DNA of 64,000 nucleotides from Halioxenophilus sp033283405. GTDB taxonomy: Bacteria; Pseudomonadota; Gammaproteobacteria; Pseudomonadales; Cellvibrionaceae. The stretch lies in NCBI RefSeq assembly GCF_033283405.1, contig NZ_JAWMQR010000013.1, positions 70,249-134,248 on the forward strand. The letters run 5' to 3'. A model generated the notes under the pieces. It had not been told where the DNA came from, made no database searches, and worked only from the letters and a program-made list of their open reading frames with translations. Positions 28,288-38,300 of the stretch are shown piece after piece (within the stretch, counting starts at the first letter, position 1; the number at the start of each line of letters is the position of its first letter). Both the position numbers and the translations under genes were made by a program.

Positions 28288-28496
28288 CTCCCCTAATTCA
28301 TAAAACCCCGCAGTCGAAACTCTATAAATCGCCTTCTTAATCACAAAAAACACCCTAACCACGCTGCCAGCGCAAATTACCACGCTCATTACCACGCTCG
28401 CTAAAACGCCTGCTCCTTACTCTGCTTCTAACTGCCGGGTTCCCGTTGATTGGGGGAGCCCGGTGCCGAATAACTATTGAAAGCGGTTGTGAAGAG

Positions 28497-28736
28497 ATGA
28501 TGGGGCGTTGGGCAGTTGTCGTTAGAGTGGTGTTGGTGGTGCTTGTAGTCGGTACCCTGAGTGCGGGCTTTGCCTGGGTGGATAGTCGTGCTCCCAATGG
28601 TGATAAGCCAATGGCGGCTCCTGCTGCAGAGCCAACCGGCGAGGAGGGCCGGCCGGCGTTTGATTCAGACCCGGAACAGCGACGGCTGTCGATTCATTTC
28701 AGCTATGTAAAACCGACGCAACGGACGCGGTTGTAA
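28497..28736 (+). CDS. Small exported or membrane-anchored hypothetical protein
   Basis: Seventy-nine residues with a Val-rich hydrophobic N-terminus (VVVRVVLVVLVVGTLSAG) acting as signal or anchor and an acidic, Pro-rich remainder. No family is recognised. Two adjacent ATGs at 28497 and 28500 follow GAAGAG. Length and composition are plausible for a real gene, but there is no independent support. Confidence 0.4.
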   Translation: MMGRWAVVVRVVLVVLVVGTLSAGFAWVDSRAPNGDKPMAAPAAEPTGEEGRPAFDSDPEQRRLSIHFSYVKPTQRTRL

Positions 28737-28820
28737 GTGTTTGGCGGGGGAAGGGTTCTATTGGGGGGATGTTGAGGAGCAGTCAGTGAAGCAGGGAGCG
28801 CTTTTTTATTGAGAGTAATC

Positions 28821-29105
28821 CTACCATTCGATTTGAATGGGGGTACCCACTTTAACCAAATGGTTAAATTGGTCCATTGCGGAGTTGCTTAACGCGATGC
28901 AGCCATTGGGCCAACTAAAATTTTGGGTAATGGCTGCGAGCCACCCGAAACCACTTTTTTGGCCATGCACCATAATAAAACCAGCGGGTGCTTCGCCGCG
29001 CAGCTTGGCCTTGGCTTGATCTTTATCGTTAGGGTGGGGGGCCTTTTGCTGGGAAGGCGGAGCTTTTTCTTTCGGTGGCGAGGCTTTTATTGCGGGCGCG
29101 AGACT
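28821..29105 (-). pseudogene. Decayed C-terminal part of an L,D-transpeptidase (YkuD/ErfK family)
   Basis: On the minus strand an open frame of 94 codons ends at 28821 without any usable start codon. Its second half reads HPNDKDQAKAKLRGEAPAGF, then IMVHGQKSG, then SWPNGCIALSNSAMDQF and finally VKVGTPIQIEW. That is the end of a YkuD catalytic domain with its His-Gly and the catalytic Cys in NGCIAL. Upstream of about 29035 the similarity stops and a Pro/Lys-rich stretch leads to an in-frame stop. The gene has lost its 5' half, next to a repeat-rich segment. An intact short peptide is unlikely. Confidence 0.75.
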
Positions 29106-29537
29106 TTAAGGTACCCACCCCATAGCGCACGAGGTAACCCCCTCCTGTCTTGTTAGGCAGACCCACTTCAGTTGCAGCCCAGATAGGGTTGCCACAACCA
29201 CCGCTAAATAGCTCGGCGCTATTTTTTTAATACCTTTGAGCTGCCTTTCTTAATCTTTTTGCTTTGTCGCCTAAGCATTGAGCTTAGGGTTTTTATCTTT
29301 TAGCTTAAGTGGCGCACCTTTTTGGGGAGTGAAAATAGCTCTGAGGTATTTTTTTCTAACCCTTGGGGTATTTTCACTGAGCTTGGAGCTTAGGCTTTTT
29401 AGCTTTTAGGTATTTTAAATTCGCCTGGAGGTGGGTGTTTTAACCTTGGAGTTTATTTTTAATACCTCTGAGGTATTTATTTCGGCGCCAAATTGCAGAG
29501 GCTTCAGTAATTTGCAGTTGTCATCGGTGCTATTTGT

Positions 29538-29818
29538 GGGGTCCCGCCCCGCAGGCAGACCAAGCACACCCCGGCAACACTCGGCCTCGGCAACTGGTAC
29601 GCCAGCCCGGTGCCCCTGCGTTGCTCTACTACGCTACATCCATGTAGCTATCCGGCCTGCCTCCCTCCAATCGAGTTTTGGGAGTCGCGCTTACAGACCA
29701 TTCATGGCCTGGAATCGCTCAAACGTTTTATTAAATAGAATCGAGGCGAGAATTCTTCCCTGATACTTGGTTTAACGCAGCAACTCCCTGCCTTTTCACC
29801 CGGAGGGTGAGCCATAGG
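29538..29818. repeat. Dispersed intergenic repeat family, copy 1
   Basis: Shares ordered blocks with copy 3 at 45.5 kb. These are GGGGTCCCGCCCC at 29538, GGCAACACTCGGCCT at 29573-29587, a CTGCCTCCCTC segment, GTCGCGCTTACAG at 29684-29696, and CAGCAACTCCCT plus CACCCG near 29779-29800. Between the blocks the copies diverge. No open frame. Confidence 0.75.
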
Positions 29819-29839
29819 CTCCTACAAGCTAACCAACTC

Positions 29840-31738
29840 CTACAACCGAAAACGACTCAAATTCACATTCAAATCACTCGACAGATGATCCAACGCTTTG
29901 GCCGTCTCCAGGGTGTCGGCGGCGTTGTCGGCCATGTCGTTGGCGGCGCTGGCGATGGCGCTGCTGATGCGGTTGATGGCTTCAGTGGCGGTGTGTTGTT
30001 CGCTGGAGGAGGCGGCCATGGTTTTGGCCATGACGGAGATGCGTTGGATGGATTCGCTGACGCCGGCCAGGCCGTCGGTGACCTGTTGGGTATTGGTCAT
30101 GGTGCTGCTCGCCAGCGCCTGGCTGCTGTCCATCATGCGCACGGCATTTTTGGTCTGCTGTTGCAGGGTTTCGATCATGGCCTGAATCTCCTGCGTGGAT
30201 TGATGGGTGCGCTGCGACAGTACGCGCACCTCATCGGCCACCACCGCAAAACCGCGCCCCTGTTCGCCGGCGCGGGCGGCTTCAATGGCGGCGTTCAGGG
30301 CCAGCAGGTTGGTCTGTTCGGCAATGCCGCTGATGGTGGCCATAATCGAACTGATGTTCTGTGCGTGGCTGTCGAGCTCTTCAATCACACGGGTGGATTG
30401 TTCAATGCCGGCCAGCAGATTGCTCATGTTGCTGTGGTTGTCCTCGGCCAGCGTGCGGGCGGTGTTGGAGGCCTCGGCGGAGAGCTGCGCTTCGCTGGCG
30501 GTCTGTTCGGTTTGGCTGGCGACCTGGTTGGCGGTGTTGCTGATATCGCTGATGGAGGTCGCCACCCGGGCGATTTCACTCTGCTGCTGTGCCAGTTTGT
30601 CGGCGTTGCTGAGGGCATCGCGCGAGAGCCGCTCCGACTGCTCTTTCAAGGCCAGGCTGGTCTGGTTGCTGTCGCTGATCAGAGTGCGAATCTTATCGAC
30701 AAACTGATTAAAGCTGCGGCTGACTGCGCCCAGTTCGTCGCGCGTCTCCACCGTGAGCGTGCGGCTCAGGTCGCCATCGCCCTGGGCGATCTCGGCCATG
30801 GCTTCGTTGAGGTGGCGCAAGGGGCGCAGGGTGCGGCTGATAAAAACACTGACAAAAATTAGTGAAATACCGGCAATCACCGCGGCGGTGATAAGCGAAC
30901 TTAACAGCGACCGCTGGGCGTAGGCCATGACGCTCTCCCGGTTTTGGATCACCGCAATAAACCAGTCGGTTTCGGGAATCGGGTAGACCCCGGCCAACAG
31001 GCCTTCGCCGTTGCGGTCTTCGACCTCGGCCATCCGACCGGAACGCTTCAGTTCGTCAATCAGCTGGCTGTTCAGTGCTGTAGCTAACGCCGTAACCGGT
31101 TCCATCAACAGGCTTTGATCCGGGTGCACCAGAATGCGGTTGTTGGCATCCAGCAGCATTACATAGCCGTGTCCGCCCGGGTCGGCGTTGAGAATGGTCT
31201 CCTTTACGTCGGTGAGCGCGACATCGGCACCGATCACCCCGTTCTGTTCCGGCGTGGGGGTGGCGAAGGTCATCACCAGTTCGCCCTTATCGGAGGCGTT
31301 GGTGTAGGGCGGGGTTAGTACCGTGCGCCCGGCCGCCTTGGCCTGTTGGTACCAGGGGCGGGTGCGCGGGTCATAGTCGCCGCCCATCTCACCGGTTTCC
31401 AATAACATCACCCCCTCGGCGGTACCCAGGTAGGTGGATAAGAATTGGCCATCCCATTTGGTCTGGGCAATGGTGCCGGTCAGGTCGGTGCTGCTGTTGG
31501 CTTTGTCGGCCAGCCCTTCAACCATCAGCTTTTTACTGGTGACCCAGTCCTGAATGCTGCGACTTAAGATACCCGTGCCCGAGGCCACCTGCGACGCCAG
31601 GGCGCTCAACGCCTCTTTTTTCAGGTTGGTGTAGTTGGAGATCATCTGGCCGCCGGCTACCAGGAGGATGGAGAGGCCGGTCAGAATCAACAATTTCTTC
31701 GGCAAACTCACGCCAGAAGAGGTGGAAGTCCGTGTCAT
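29840..31738 (-). CDS. Methyl-accepting chemotaxis protein with dCache sensor
   Basis: Chemoreceptor of 632 aa: an N-terminal helix at about 14-32, a periplasmic dCache domain (33-280), a second helix, a HAMP domain (RTLRPLRHLNEAMAEI), and a cytoplasmic signalling domain with the hairpin EQGRGFAVVADEVRVLSQRT. The dCache site holds Arg-127, Trp-129, Tyr-130, Tyr-145 and Asp-172, the same residues and near-identical spacing as the amino-acid-binding motif of PctA-type receptors. Amino-acid chemotaxis is therefore a reasonable inference. No che genes are near. Confidence 0.92.
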   Translation of the reverse strand: MTRTSTSSGVSLPKKLLILTGLSILLVAGGQMISNYTNLKKEALSALASQVASGTGILSRSIQDWVTSKKLMVEGLADKANSSTDLTGTIAQTKWDGQFLSTYLGTAEGVMLLETGEMGGDYDPRTRPWYQQAKAAGRTVLTPPYTNASDKGELVMTFATPTPEQNGVIGADVALTDVKETILNADPGGHGYVMLLDANNRILVHPDQSLLMEPVTALATALNSQLIDELKRSGRMAEVEDRNGEGLLAGVYPIPETDWFIAVIQNRESVMAYAQRSLLSSLITAAVIAGISLIFVSVFISRTLRPLRHLNEAMAEIAQGDGDLSRTLTVETRDELGAVSRSFNQFVDKIRTLISDSNQTSLALKEQSERLSRDALSNADKLAQQQSEIARVATSISDISNTANQVASQTEQTASEAQLSAEASNTARTLAEDNHSNMSNLLAGIEQSTRVIEELDSHAQNISSIMATISGIAEQTNLLALNAAIEAARAGEQGRGFAVVADEVRVLSQRTHQSTQEIQAMIETLQQQTKNAVRMMDSSQALASSTMTNTQQVTDGLAGVSESIQRISVMAKTMAASSSEQHTATEAINRISSAIASAANDMADNAADTLETAKALDHLSSDLNVNLSRFRL

Positions 31739-32378
31739 ACGATGTGTCCGCTGCTTATGTGAATACGTCTCTACACAGCCCGCGCTGCCCCAGAAGTGCC
31801 AGCAGATCCGGGTCAGTTTGATTTATATCGGAATTACAATTTAAAAGTTTAGTAGCAATTTGAATAAGCGGGTTAAAAAAAGAGCAATTTATTCCGGCTG
31901 AAGTTAAGGACGGGGCGATCGGCTGGGGCTGTAATCACGAGGACTGGCGATCGAAAGAGGGGTGCTCACGCCCCCGCGGCTGTTTATAAACGCTATTTGG
32001 CGTTCTCTTGCTCAGCAATCTATGCCGAAAATGGGTCGTTAAAGGACAACTAGGTTATCCCGGGTGCCAAGCCAGCATTGCATTACAAAGTAATCTGCGC
32101 GGCTCAAATGACCTATAAACATGCGATTATTATCAACTCGCTGAGCATTTAGTCCGGATAAATGTGGAAATAGGTGCCTATTATTTGATAAAACCTACAC
32201 ACAGTAGGTGTATTTTCCCAAGGCGTAGCGTTCAACCCGTCACTTCAGGCCGAAACGCTTTGCCTCCGCTCCACGTTTGACTGTTGTGGCAATTAGAGAA
32301 GAGCCGTTAGGTTGCCCGGGCTGAAATGCCCGGTGCCGGACGCGGCTGCTTCTCAAGAATAATAGGACCACTTTTGCC
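31739..32378. other. 640-base intergenic region, divergent promoters
   Basis: Separates the chemoreceptor from the GGDEF-EAL gene, which are transcribed apart. It is AT-richer than its surroundings, has small hairpins (for example AACGC/GCGTT near 31988) and ends in the structured leader at 32296-32354. No gene is supported. Confidence 0.6.
32296..32354 (+). promoter_or_regulatory. Structured 5' leader upstream of GGDEF-EAL gene
   Basis: GAGAAGAGCCG (32296-32306) pairs with CGGCT-G-CTTCTC (32343-32354), eleven pairs with one bulged G. Inside it CCGGGC (32316-32321) pairs with GCCCGG (32328-32333). The ATG of the downstream gene is 25 bases past the end. It could be a cis-regulatory RNA. I could not match it to a known riboswitch class. 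Confidence 0.45.
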
Positions 32379-35255
32379 ATGACGGCTGCTTTACAAGATA
32401 CGGAAGTGCATCGGCACAGAAGCCGATGGTTAGCGACCCTGTTGTCGACGGTTGTGCCCAGTGCCGTGCTGCCGATTGGCGTCGCGCTGTTGATTACGCC
32501 ACTGCTGCGCGACAGCACTTGGGCCAATGAACCCGTGCACGCCCTGGTGGAGAGTATCGGCGCCTTTATCGCCGTGCTGCTGGCGGTGTTTATCTTGGTG
32601 ATGCGCAGCAGCGCACTGTTGACGCCGTGCTATATCTGGGTGGCGACCACCCTGATGGGGATGGGGCTGTTGGATGGCTTCCACGCCGCCGTCGGCCCCG
32701 GCGAGGCGTTTGTCTGGCTGCACAGCTTTGCCACCTTTATTGGTGGTATTACCTTCGCCCTGGTGATTCTGCCCGAGTCTCTGGCGCGCTGGCGGCCGCT
32801 CAACCGCGCCCCCCAGATCATGGCGCCGGTCTGTATTTTGCTTGGCGTTGGTGCCCTGCTCTACCCGGAGCTGTTGCCGGCCATGGTGGTGGATAAGGCG
32901 TTCACCACCACTGCCAAGGCGCTCAACTTTATCGGTGGCGCCGGGTTTATTTTTGCCTGGTTCCACTTCGCCTTTCTGGGCACATTGCACGACCGCCGCG
33001 AACGGCTGGTGCTGGCCAACCACTGCCTGCTGTTTGGTTCCGCCGGGTTGCTGTTTCATCTCTCCGCACTGTGGGATTTTACCTGGTGGCTGTGGCACTT
33101 TTTGCGGCTGCTGGCCTATCTGGTGATTCTCTGGTTTTTTGTCGACCTCTATTATCAGATGGTCAAGCGTACCCGCCAAAACCAGCTCTCGCTGGAGCAG
33201 CGCAGCACGGAGCTGGAGGCCGCCCGCCAGCGCCTGAGCGATCTGATCGAGTATTCGCCGGCGCTGATCTCCCTGCAGGACACCGATGGCCAGCTGACCC
33301 TGGTTAACCGTCACTTTGAAGCGACTCTGGGCATGGCCGGCAGCCACAGCCTGGGGCGCACCCTGCAACAGCTGCTGCCCGGCGCCCAGAGCCGGCTCAG
33401 TGCCGCCCGCGACCAGGCGGTGCTGGTAACCGAGCGGGCCAGCACCCTGGAGGAGAAGCTGACCGCCGGCGGTGAGACCCGCACCTACCTGAGTTCCCGC
33501 TTTCCCCTGCGCAACAGCAGTGGCATCTATGGTGTCGGTTGCATCCGCACCGACATCAGTGAGCGCAAGGCGATTGAGGAGCGGCTGCAGCTGGCGCAGA
33601 AGGTGATAAAAAATACCGGCGAAGGGGTGGTGATCACCAATGCCCAAGGCTGCATCACCGATGTTAACGACGCCTACTGCCGCATCACCGGCTACAGCTA
33701 CGATGAGCTGATTGGCAACAACCCCAGAATTACCCAGTCCGGTCTGCACGATCGAGAATTTTATAAGCAGATGTGGCTGAGCATTGGCGAGGCGGGTTTT
33801 TGGCATGGCGAGATCTGGGACAAGCGCAAAAATGGTGAACTCTTCCCCAAGCTGCTGACCATCAACACCATCTACGACGACCAACGCCAGGTGAGCCACT
33901 ATGTCGGCATCTTCAGCGACATCACCGAAAAGAAAGAGGCGGAAGAGCAGCTCTTGCAGCTCGCCTTCTACGACCCATTAACCAGCCTGCCCAACCGCGG
34001 CCTGTTCCGGCGCCGGCTGAGTGAAGCCCTGGCCTCGGCCCTGCGTCAGGAGGATATCTTAGCCTTGGTGTTTATCGACCTCGATAACTTCAAGGATATT
34101 AACGACACCCTCGGCCACGACGTCGGCGATAGTCTTATCCAGCTGGCCGGCAGCCGTATCAAAGCTTGTGTGCGCAAAACCGATATGGTGGCGCGCCTAG
34201 GCGGCGATGAATTTACGGTGCTGTTAACCAACCTGCACAACGAGGATGACATCGGCCTGGTGGCACAGAATATTATCGGCGCACTGAGTCAGCCGTTTGC
34301 ACCGCAAGGGCACGAGGCGTTTGTCAGCGCCAGCCTGGGCATTGCGGTTTTTCCCGGTGATGGCATGACCGCCGAAGAGCTGCTGAAAAATGCCGACACC
34401 GCCATGTACCACGCCAAGGCCAGCGGGCGCAGCAATTTTCAATATTATCGCCCGGCCATGAACGAGCGTCTGGAGCGGCGGGTGCAGCTCACCAATGGCC
34501 TGCGCCACGCGTTGGAGAACAACGAATTCCTGCTCCACTACCAGCCGCGCCTGGACATCGACAGCGGTAAAATAGTCGGCGCCGAGGCGCTGATCCGCTG
34601 GCATAAACCGGGGCAGGGGTTGATTCCGCCAGACGAATTTATCGCCGCCGCCGAGGCCAGTAATTTGATACTGCCCATCAGCCAGTGGGTGCTGGAGGCG
34701 GCCTGCCAACAGATCAGCGAATGGCGCCGCCAGGGGCTGCCGATTACCCCCGTGGCCATCAACCTCTCCTCCAAGCAGTTCCAGGATGGCAACCTGGTTG
34801 CGCTGGTGAAAAATAGCCTGGCGCAGCACGCCCTGCCGGCCCACTACCTGGAGGTGGAGATCACCGAGAGTATCCTGATGGACGACCCCAACCAGGCGGT
34901 GTCGATCCTCAAAGCGCTGCGCGCAATGGGCGTGCGCATCGCCATCGACGACTTCGGCACCGGCTACTCCTCCCTCGCCTACCTGCGCAAACTGCCCATC
35001 GACACCCTGAAAATCGACCGCTCCTTCGTCAACGAACTGCACCACCACACCGGCGACGCCGCTATCGTCGAGGCGATCATCGCCCTGGCGGGCAACCTCT
35101 CCTTGGGGGTTGTTGCCGAGGGGGTGGAGACCGAGGAGCAGTTGGCGTTTTTGCAGGCGCGCGGTTGCCGGGAGGCGCAGGGGTATCTGTTTAGTCGGCC
35201 GTTGCCGGCGGAGGCGTTTGGACGGTTGTTGAGTGGCAAGGGGTTGCAGTTTTGA
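32379..35255 (+). CDS. Membrane-bound PAS-GGDEF-EAL cyclic di-GMP enzyme
   Basis: A 958-residue protein. About eight transmembrane helices occupy residues 20-270 and form a sensory domain I cannot name. It contains His-rich turns such as GLLDGFHAAVG and WLHSFAT. Two PAS domains follow (about 285-405 and 410-525), then a diguanylate cyclase domain with intact RLGGDEF and a phosphodiesterase domain with intact GAEALIRW and DDFGTGYSSLAYL. Both active sites look complete, so it may be bifunctional. AGGA lies 11 bases before the ATG. Confidence 0.92.
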   Translation: MTAALQDTEVHRHRSRWLATLLSTVVPSAVLPIGVALLITPLLRDSTWANEPVHALVESIGAFIAVLLAVFILVMRSSALLTPCYIWVATTLMGMGLLDGFHAAVGPGEAFVWLHSFATFIGGITFALVILPESLARWRPLNRAPQIMAPVCILLGVGALLYPELLPAMVVDKAFTTTAKALNFIGGAGFIFAWFHFAFLGTLHDRRERLVLANHCLLFGSAGLLFHLSALWDFTWWLWHFLRLLAYLVILWFFVDLYYQMVKRTRQNQLSLEQRSTELEAARQRLSDLIEYSPALISLQDTDGQLTLVNRHFEATLGMAGSHSLGRTLQQLLPGAQSRLSAARDQAVLVTERASTLEEKLTAGGETRTYLSSRFPLRNSSGIYGVGCIRTDISERKAIEERLQLAQKVIKNTGEGVVITNAQGCITDVNDAYCRITGYSYDELIGNNPRITQSGLHDREFYKQMWLSIGEAGFWHGEIWDKRKNGELFPKLLTINTIYDDQRQVSHYVGIFSDITEKKEAEEQLLQLAFYDPLTSLPNRGLFRRRLSEALASALRQEDILALVFIDLDNFKDINDTLGHDVGDSLIQLAGSRIKACVRKTDMVARLGGDEFTVLLTNLHNEDDIGLVAQNIIGALSQPFAPQGHEAFVSASLGIAVFPGDGMTAEELLKNADTAMYHAKASGRSNFQYYRPAMNERLERRVQLTNGLRHALENNEFLLHYQPRLDIDSGKIVGAEALIRWHKPGQGLIPPDEFIAAAEASNLILPISQWVLEAACQQISEWRRQGLPITPVAINLSSKQFQDGNLVALVKNSLAQHALPAHYLEVEITESILMDDPNQAVSILKALRAMGVRIAIDDFGTGYSSLAYLRKLPIDTLKIDRSFVNELHHHTGDAAIVEAIIALAGNLSLGVVAEGVETEEQLAFLQARGCREAQGYLFSRPLPAEAFGRLLSGKGLQF

Positions 35256-35397
35256 TGGGGCTGCCAGCGTCGTGCGGTGCGCCCCTACCTTCGCTCTTGA
35301 GGGATATGCGGCGCCCGCCGACCAACATAACATAGCTTAGCCAATCGCGCCAGTTTAAGCGTCAGTTGCGGACTACGCTCGAGCTAGTGCTGGTTGT

Positions 35398-38300
35398 TTA
35401 ATGTGTTGCTATCAGATCTTTTGATAGTATTTGTAGCTGATCTTTGAATTTTAGGTGCAAGTCTTCTTTGCTTTTAAATGTAGTGTGGAAATGCCCTAGC
35501 GCTTTTAGCTTTTCTTGAAATGTTCTGAGAGATATCAAGTCGTTTAAGTCCAGGCTGTGGATGGGAACTTCGGTTTCCTGAAAGTAGGTGTATATCTTAG
35601 GCTTGCCGGCGTTTTTAAATTGCTTGTGGGCGGTGTCGAACTCCTCTTCTATGTACTTTCCAGTTTTTGTTTTAAATAGACTAACGAAGATATCACACGC
35701 CTCGATTGCCTTGTTGTACTCGTCTTGTAAACGGGTTTCTGACATTGCATCAAGAAAGTATTCCCAACGAATTATCTCAAGGTGAATATTGATATTTTTA
35801 TAGTGGTCGTTTTGTCTGCGAAAATATAGGTCAAATGCATCTCTTTCATATTTCAGTTCTGAAGATGAGGCTAAAAATACTTTTATTGTTTTTAACTTTA
35901 TGGGTGTGTTGGTTTTGGGGGCTGGTTCATTGGTTGGGCTGGGCGATAAAGTCGGATGTGGTTCCTTGGCCCATCCGGGGATGCTTAGTTTTAATCCGTC
36001 CAAAAGCTCTAAAACATTAACTTTTTGAAAGCTCTTTTCGCACTCGACCTGCAGGCTGTTTCTATCTTTTCTGCGAAGTAGATGGCTTTCTCCATAGAGG
36101 TGTGGGTCGTCTGAATTTCTGCATTCAGCGCAAATGCAGGGGATGAATTTTTTAACTTTATGCCGTAGGCCAGTAAACGAGTGGTTGATTGTATCGATGT
36201 CATTTGCGATTACGCTCAGTAAAGATTTCGCCTCTGGTCCTCTAGCTCTTAAGGATATTTCGTTGCCGCTGCCGGTCTCCTGCGCGAGCAGTTGTGTTTC
36301 GCCTTTCTTGAACAGAATGCCATAGTTCCAAGCTAGGGTTGGGTCGTTAACAAATCGGTTCATCCTGACCATTAAGCGATTGATTATCCCTTTGGGGAGA
36401 AAGTCGTATCGGTACAGTAGGGATATATCTCCCTCTCTTGGCCAGTTTTCCAGTGTTTCCGGCATGGATGCAGGCAGCAATTGTGTGGCTAACCAGGTTT
36501 TTGGAATTGAGTCTGCTAGCTCATAACACAGTTCAAATTTACACATGAGGGCAAGTAGTTCCCCGCGGACGTTTTCATAATTAGCGTTGCTCCAAATGCG
36601 ATTGCAGTCTTCGCTGGTAAACCTTCCTAATCGTGCCGTAATTTCGGAGTCATCAAGCACATTAAAGACGGCTTCGGTTGCCCAATTGTTTTGCAATATC
36701 ACAATCTTGTTGAGCATAGGGTCATCTTGAAAATGTAAAAATACTCCAAGATCGTGAAAGTATTGGCTTAGGAATAGTGCTCTTTCACGGTTAAATTCAA
36801 TGTGCTCTCTATAAAGTTTAAAATATTCATCGAGGCTGATGAATGGCTTTGATTTGGCCAGATTTTCCAGTGCTCTACGGATGACCACCCACTTTGCAGG
36901 AATATTATCGCCAATGTGTTCCAGGCTTTGGGCATGGTATTCAATAGAGGATTTGACTTTGTCAACACTGTTTCTTGTGGCGAGATTAGCGCCGTGGAAC
37001 TCCTTGACGTTAGTGAACCTCTTCTGAATGCCTCGCTCATCAATCGATTTGCTTCGGCCTCCCACGTGGTTCTGGAAGATTAATACCGGGCTGCTATCAC
37101 TTAATGTGTCAATGACTTCCAGCCAGTATCTGAAGGCTTCATCTTGAACAGTTTTATCGTTGGTTCGGCTGCTGTCTACTAATACGTAGAGTGATCTTTT
37201 GGTAAGAAAAAATTGGTGTGTAGCATGGTAAATGTGTTGCCCGCCAAAGTCCCAAACGTTTAAACGAAAGGGCCTATTATTGGGTAGGTTGAAGTGTACT
37301 GGTTCTATATCAATTCCTTTGGTGGTTTCCTCTTCTCGTGGTAGTCCCTTGTCTGGTTTGTATAGCCGTCTAATTAAGCTGGTTTTTCCTGCGCCCCCTT
37401 CACCAACAACCAGCATTTTTGCCTCACAAAGAAGGTCGGTTCCTTGCGCCTTGGATTCGGTGAAGTAATTGAGTATGGCATTCTTCCCGCGTTCAATTAT
37501 CTCTGGTGGTGGGTTCTTTATTGGGCAGTCGAAAATCCCGATGCCGTTGGCAAAGTTTCCGTCTTGATTCGGTAGTGGAGTTAATCCTTGTCGAATGAGC
37601 TCTTCGAATGGTGTTAAGTCTGAAATCGGATTGTTGCTTAAATTTAGGGTAATCAGTTGGGATGGTTGGTAAAGTTGAATCGATTCTGTGTTTTCGATGC
37701 TGTTTTTGGAGATGTCCAGCAGTTTTAACATTGGGAATGAACTTAAGTCTATCTGATCTCTGGCGGTTAATCCGGTGTGTGCTATGTTGAGGCTGGTTAA
37801 TTTTTTAAACGATGATAAGGCCCCAATTCCGTCTGCGCCTATTTTATTTTTGGATAGGTCTAGTGTGATCAGATTGTTGAGTGATGCCAGCGCTTTAGCG
37901 CCATCTGGTCCAATTTCATTATTTGAAAGATTAAGCGTTGTTAGCTTTTGTAGTGTGGATAGGTGGTTTGCGCCGCTGGATTTTATTCTGTTTTGCCACT
38001 CATTAAGATATTGTTGATGCAGGTGATCTTTGTGGTAAATTTTTTGTGATTCGCCGCCAAGGTTTAAAACCTTGAGTTGTGTCAGGGTTGTGAGCTCTTT
38101 AGCGCCGAGTGAGCCTATTCTGTTGTTTACCAAGTTTAGGTGAGTGAGCTGTTTGAAATTAGCTAGTAGCTTTATGCCTTCGTTGCCTATGTCGCAGCTC
38201 TCCATGCTGAGTTCGGTCAGCTTTTCAAGCGGTTTTAATGCCTTTATTCCCAGTGGGCCGACTCGGTTAAAGTTTAACTTTAAAGATTTTAATGCTGTTA

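Larger units (their letters stand above)
28737..29839. other. 1.1-kb non-coding, repeat-rich region
   Basis: Contains the transpeptidase remnant (28821-29105) and an AT-rich stretch (about 29220-29500) with recurring words such as GAGCTTAGG, TTTTTAGCTTTTAG and CTCTGAGGTATTT. One copy of a dispersed repeat element begins near 29538. No intact gene is seen on either strand. Confidence 0.75.

Noticed and set aside
29000..29230. Minus-strand peptide frame containing GGGYLVRYGVGT overlapping the transpeptidase remnant
   Set aside because: No start codon, stop shortly after, and no known family; treated as part of the repeat-rich junction.
32240..32335. Cyclic di-GMP-I (GEMM) riboswitch before the GGDEF-EAL gene
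   Set aside because: Only a GCCTCCG block and a loosely similar GGTTGCC are present; the invariant CAAAG-type elements and tetraloop-receptor pattern are missing.
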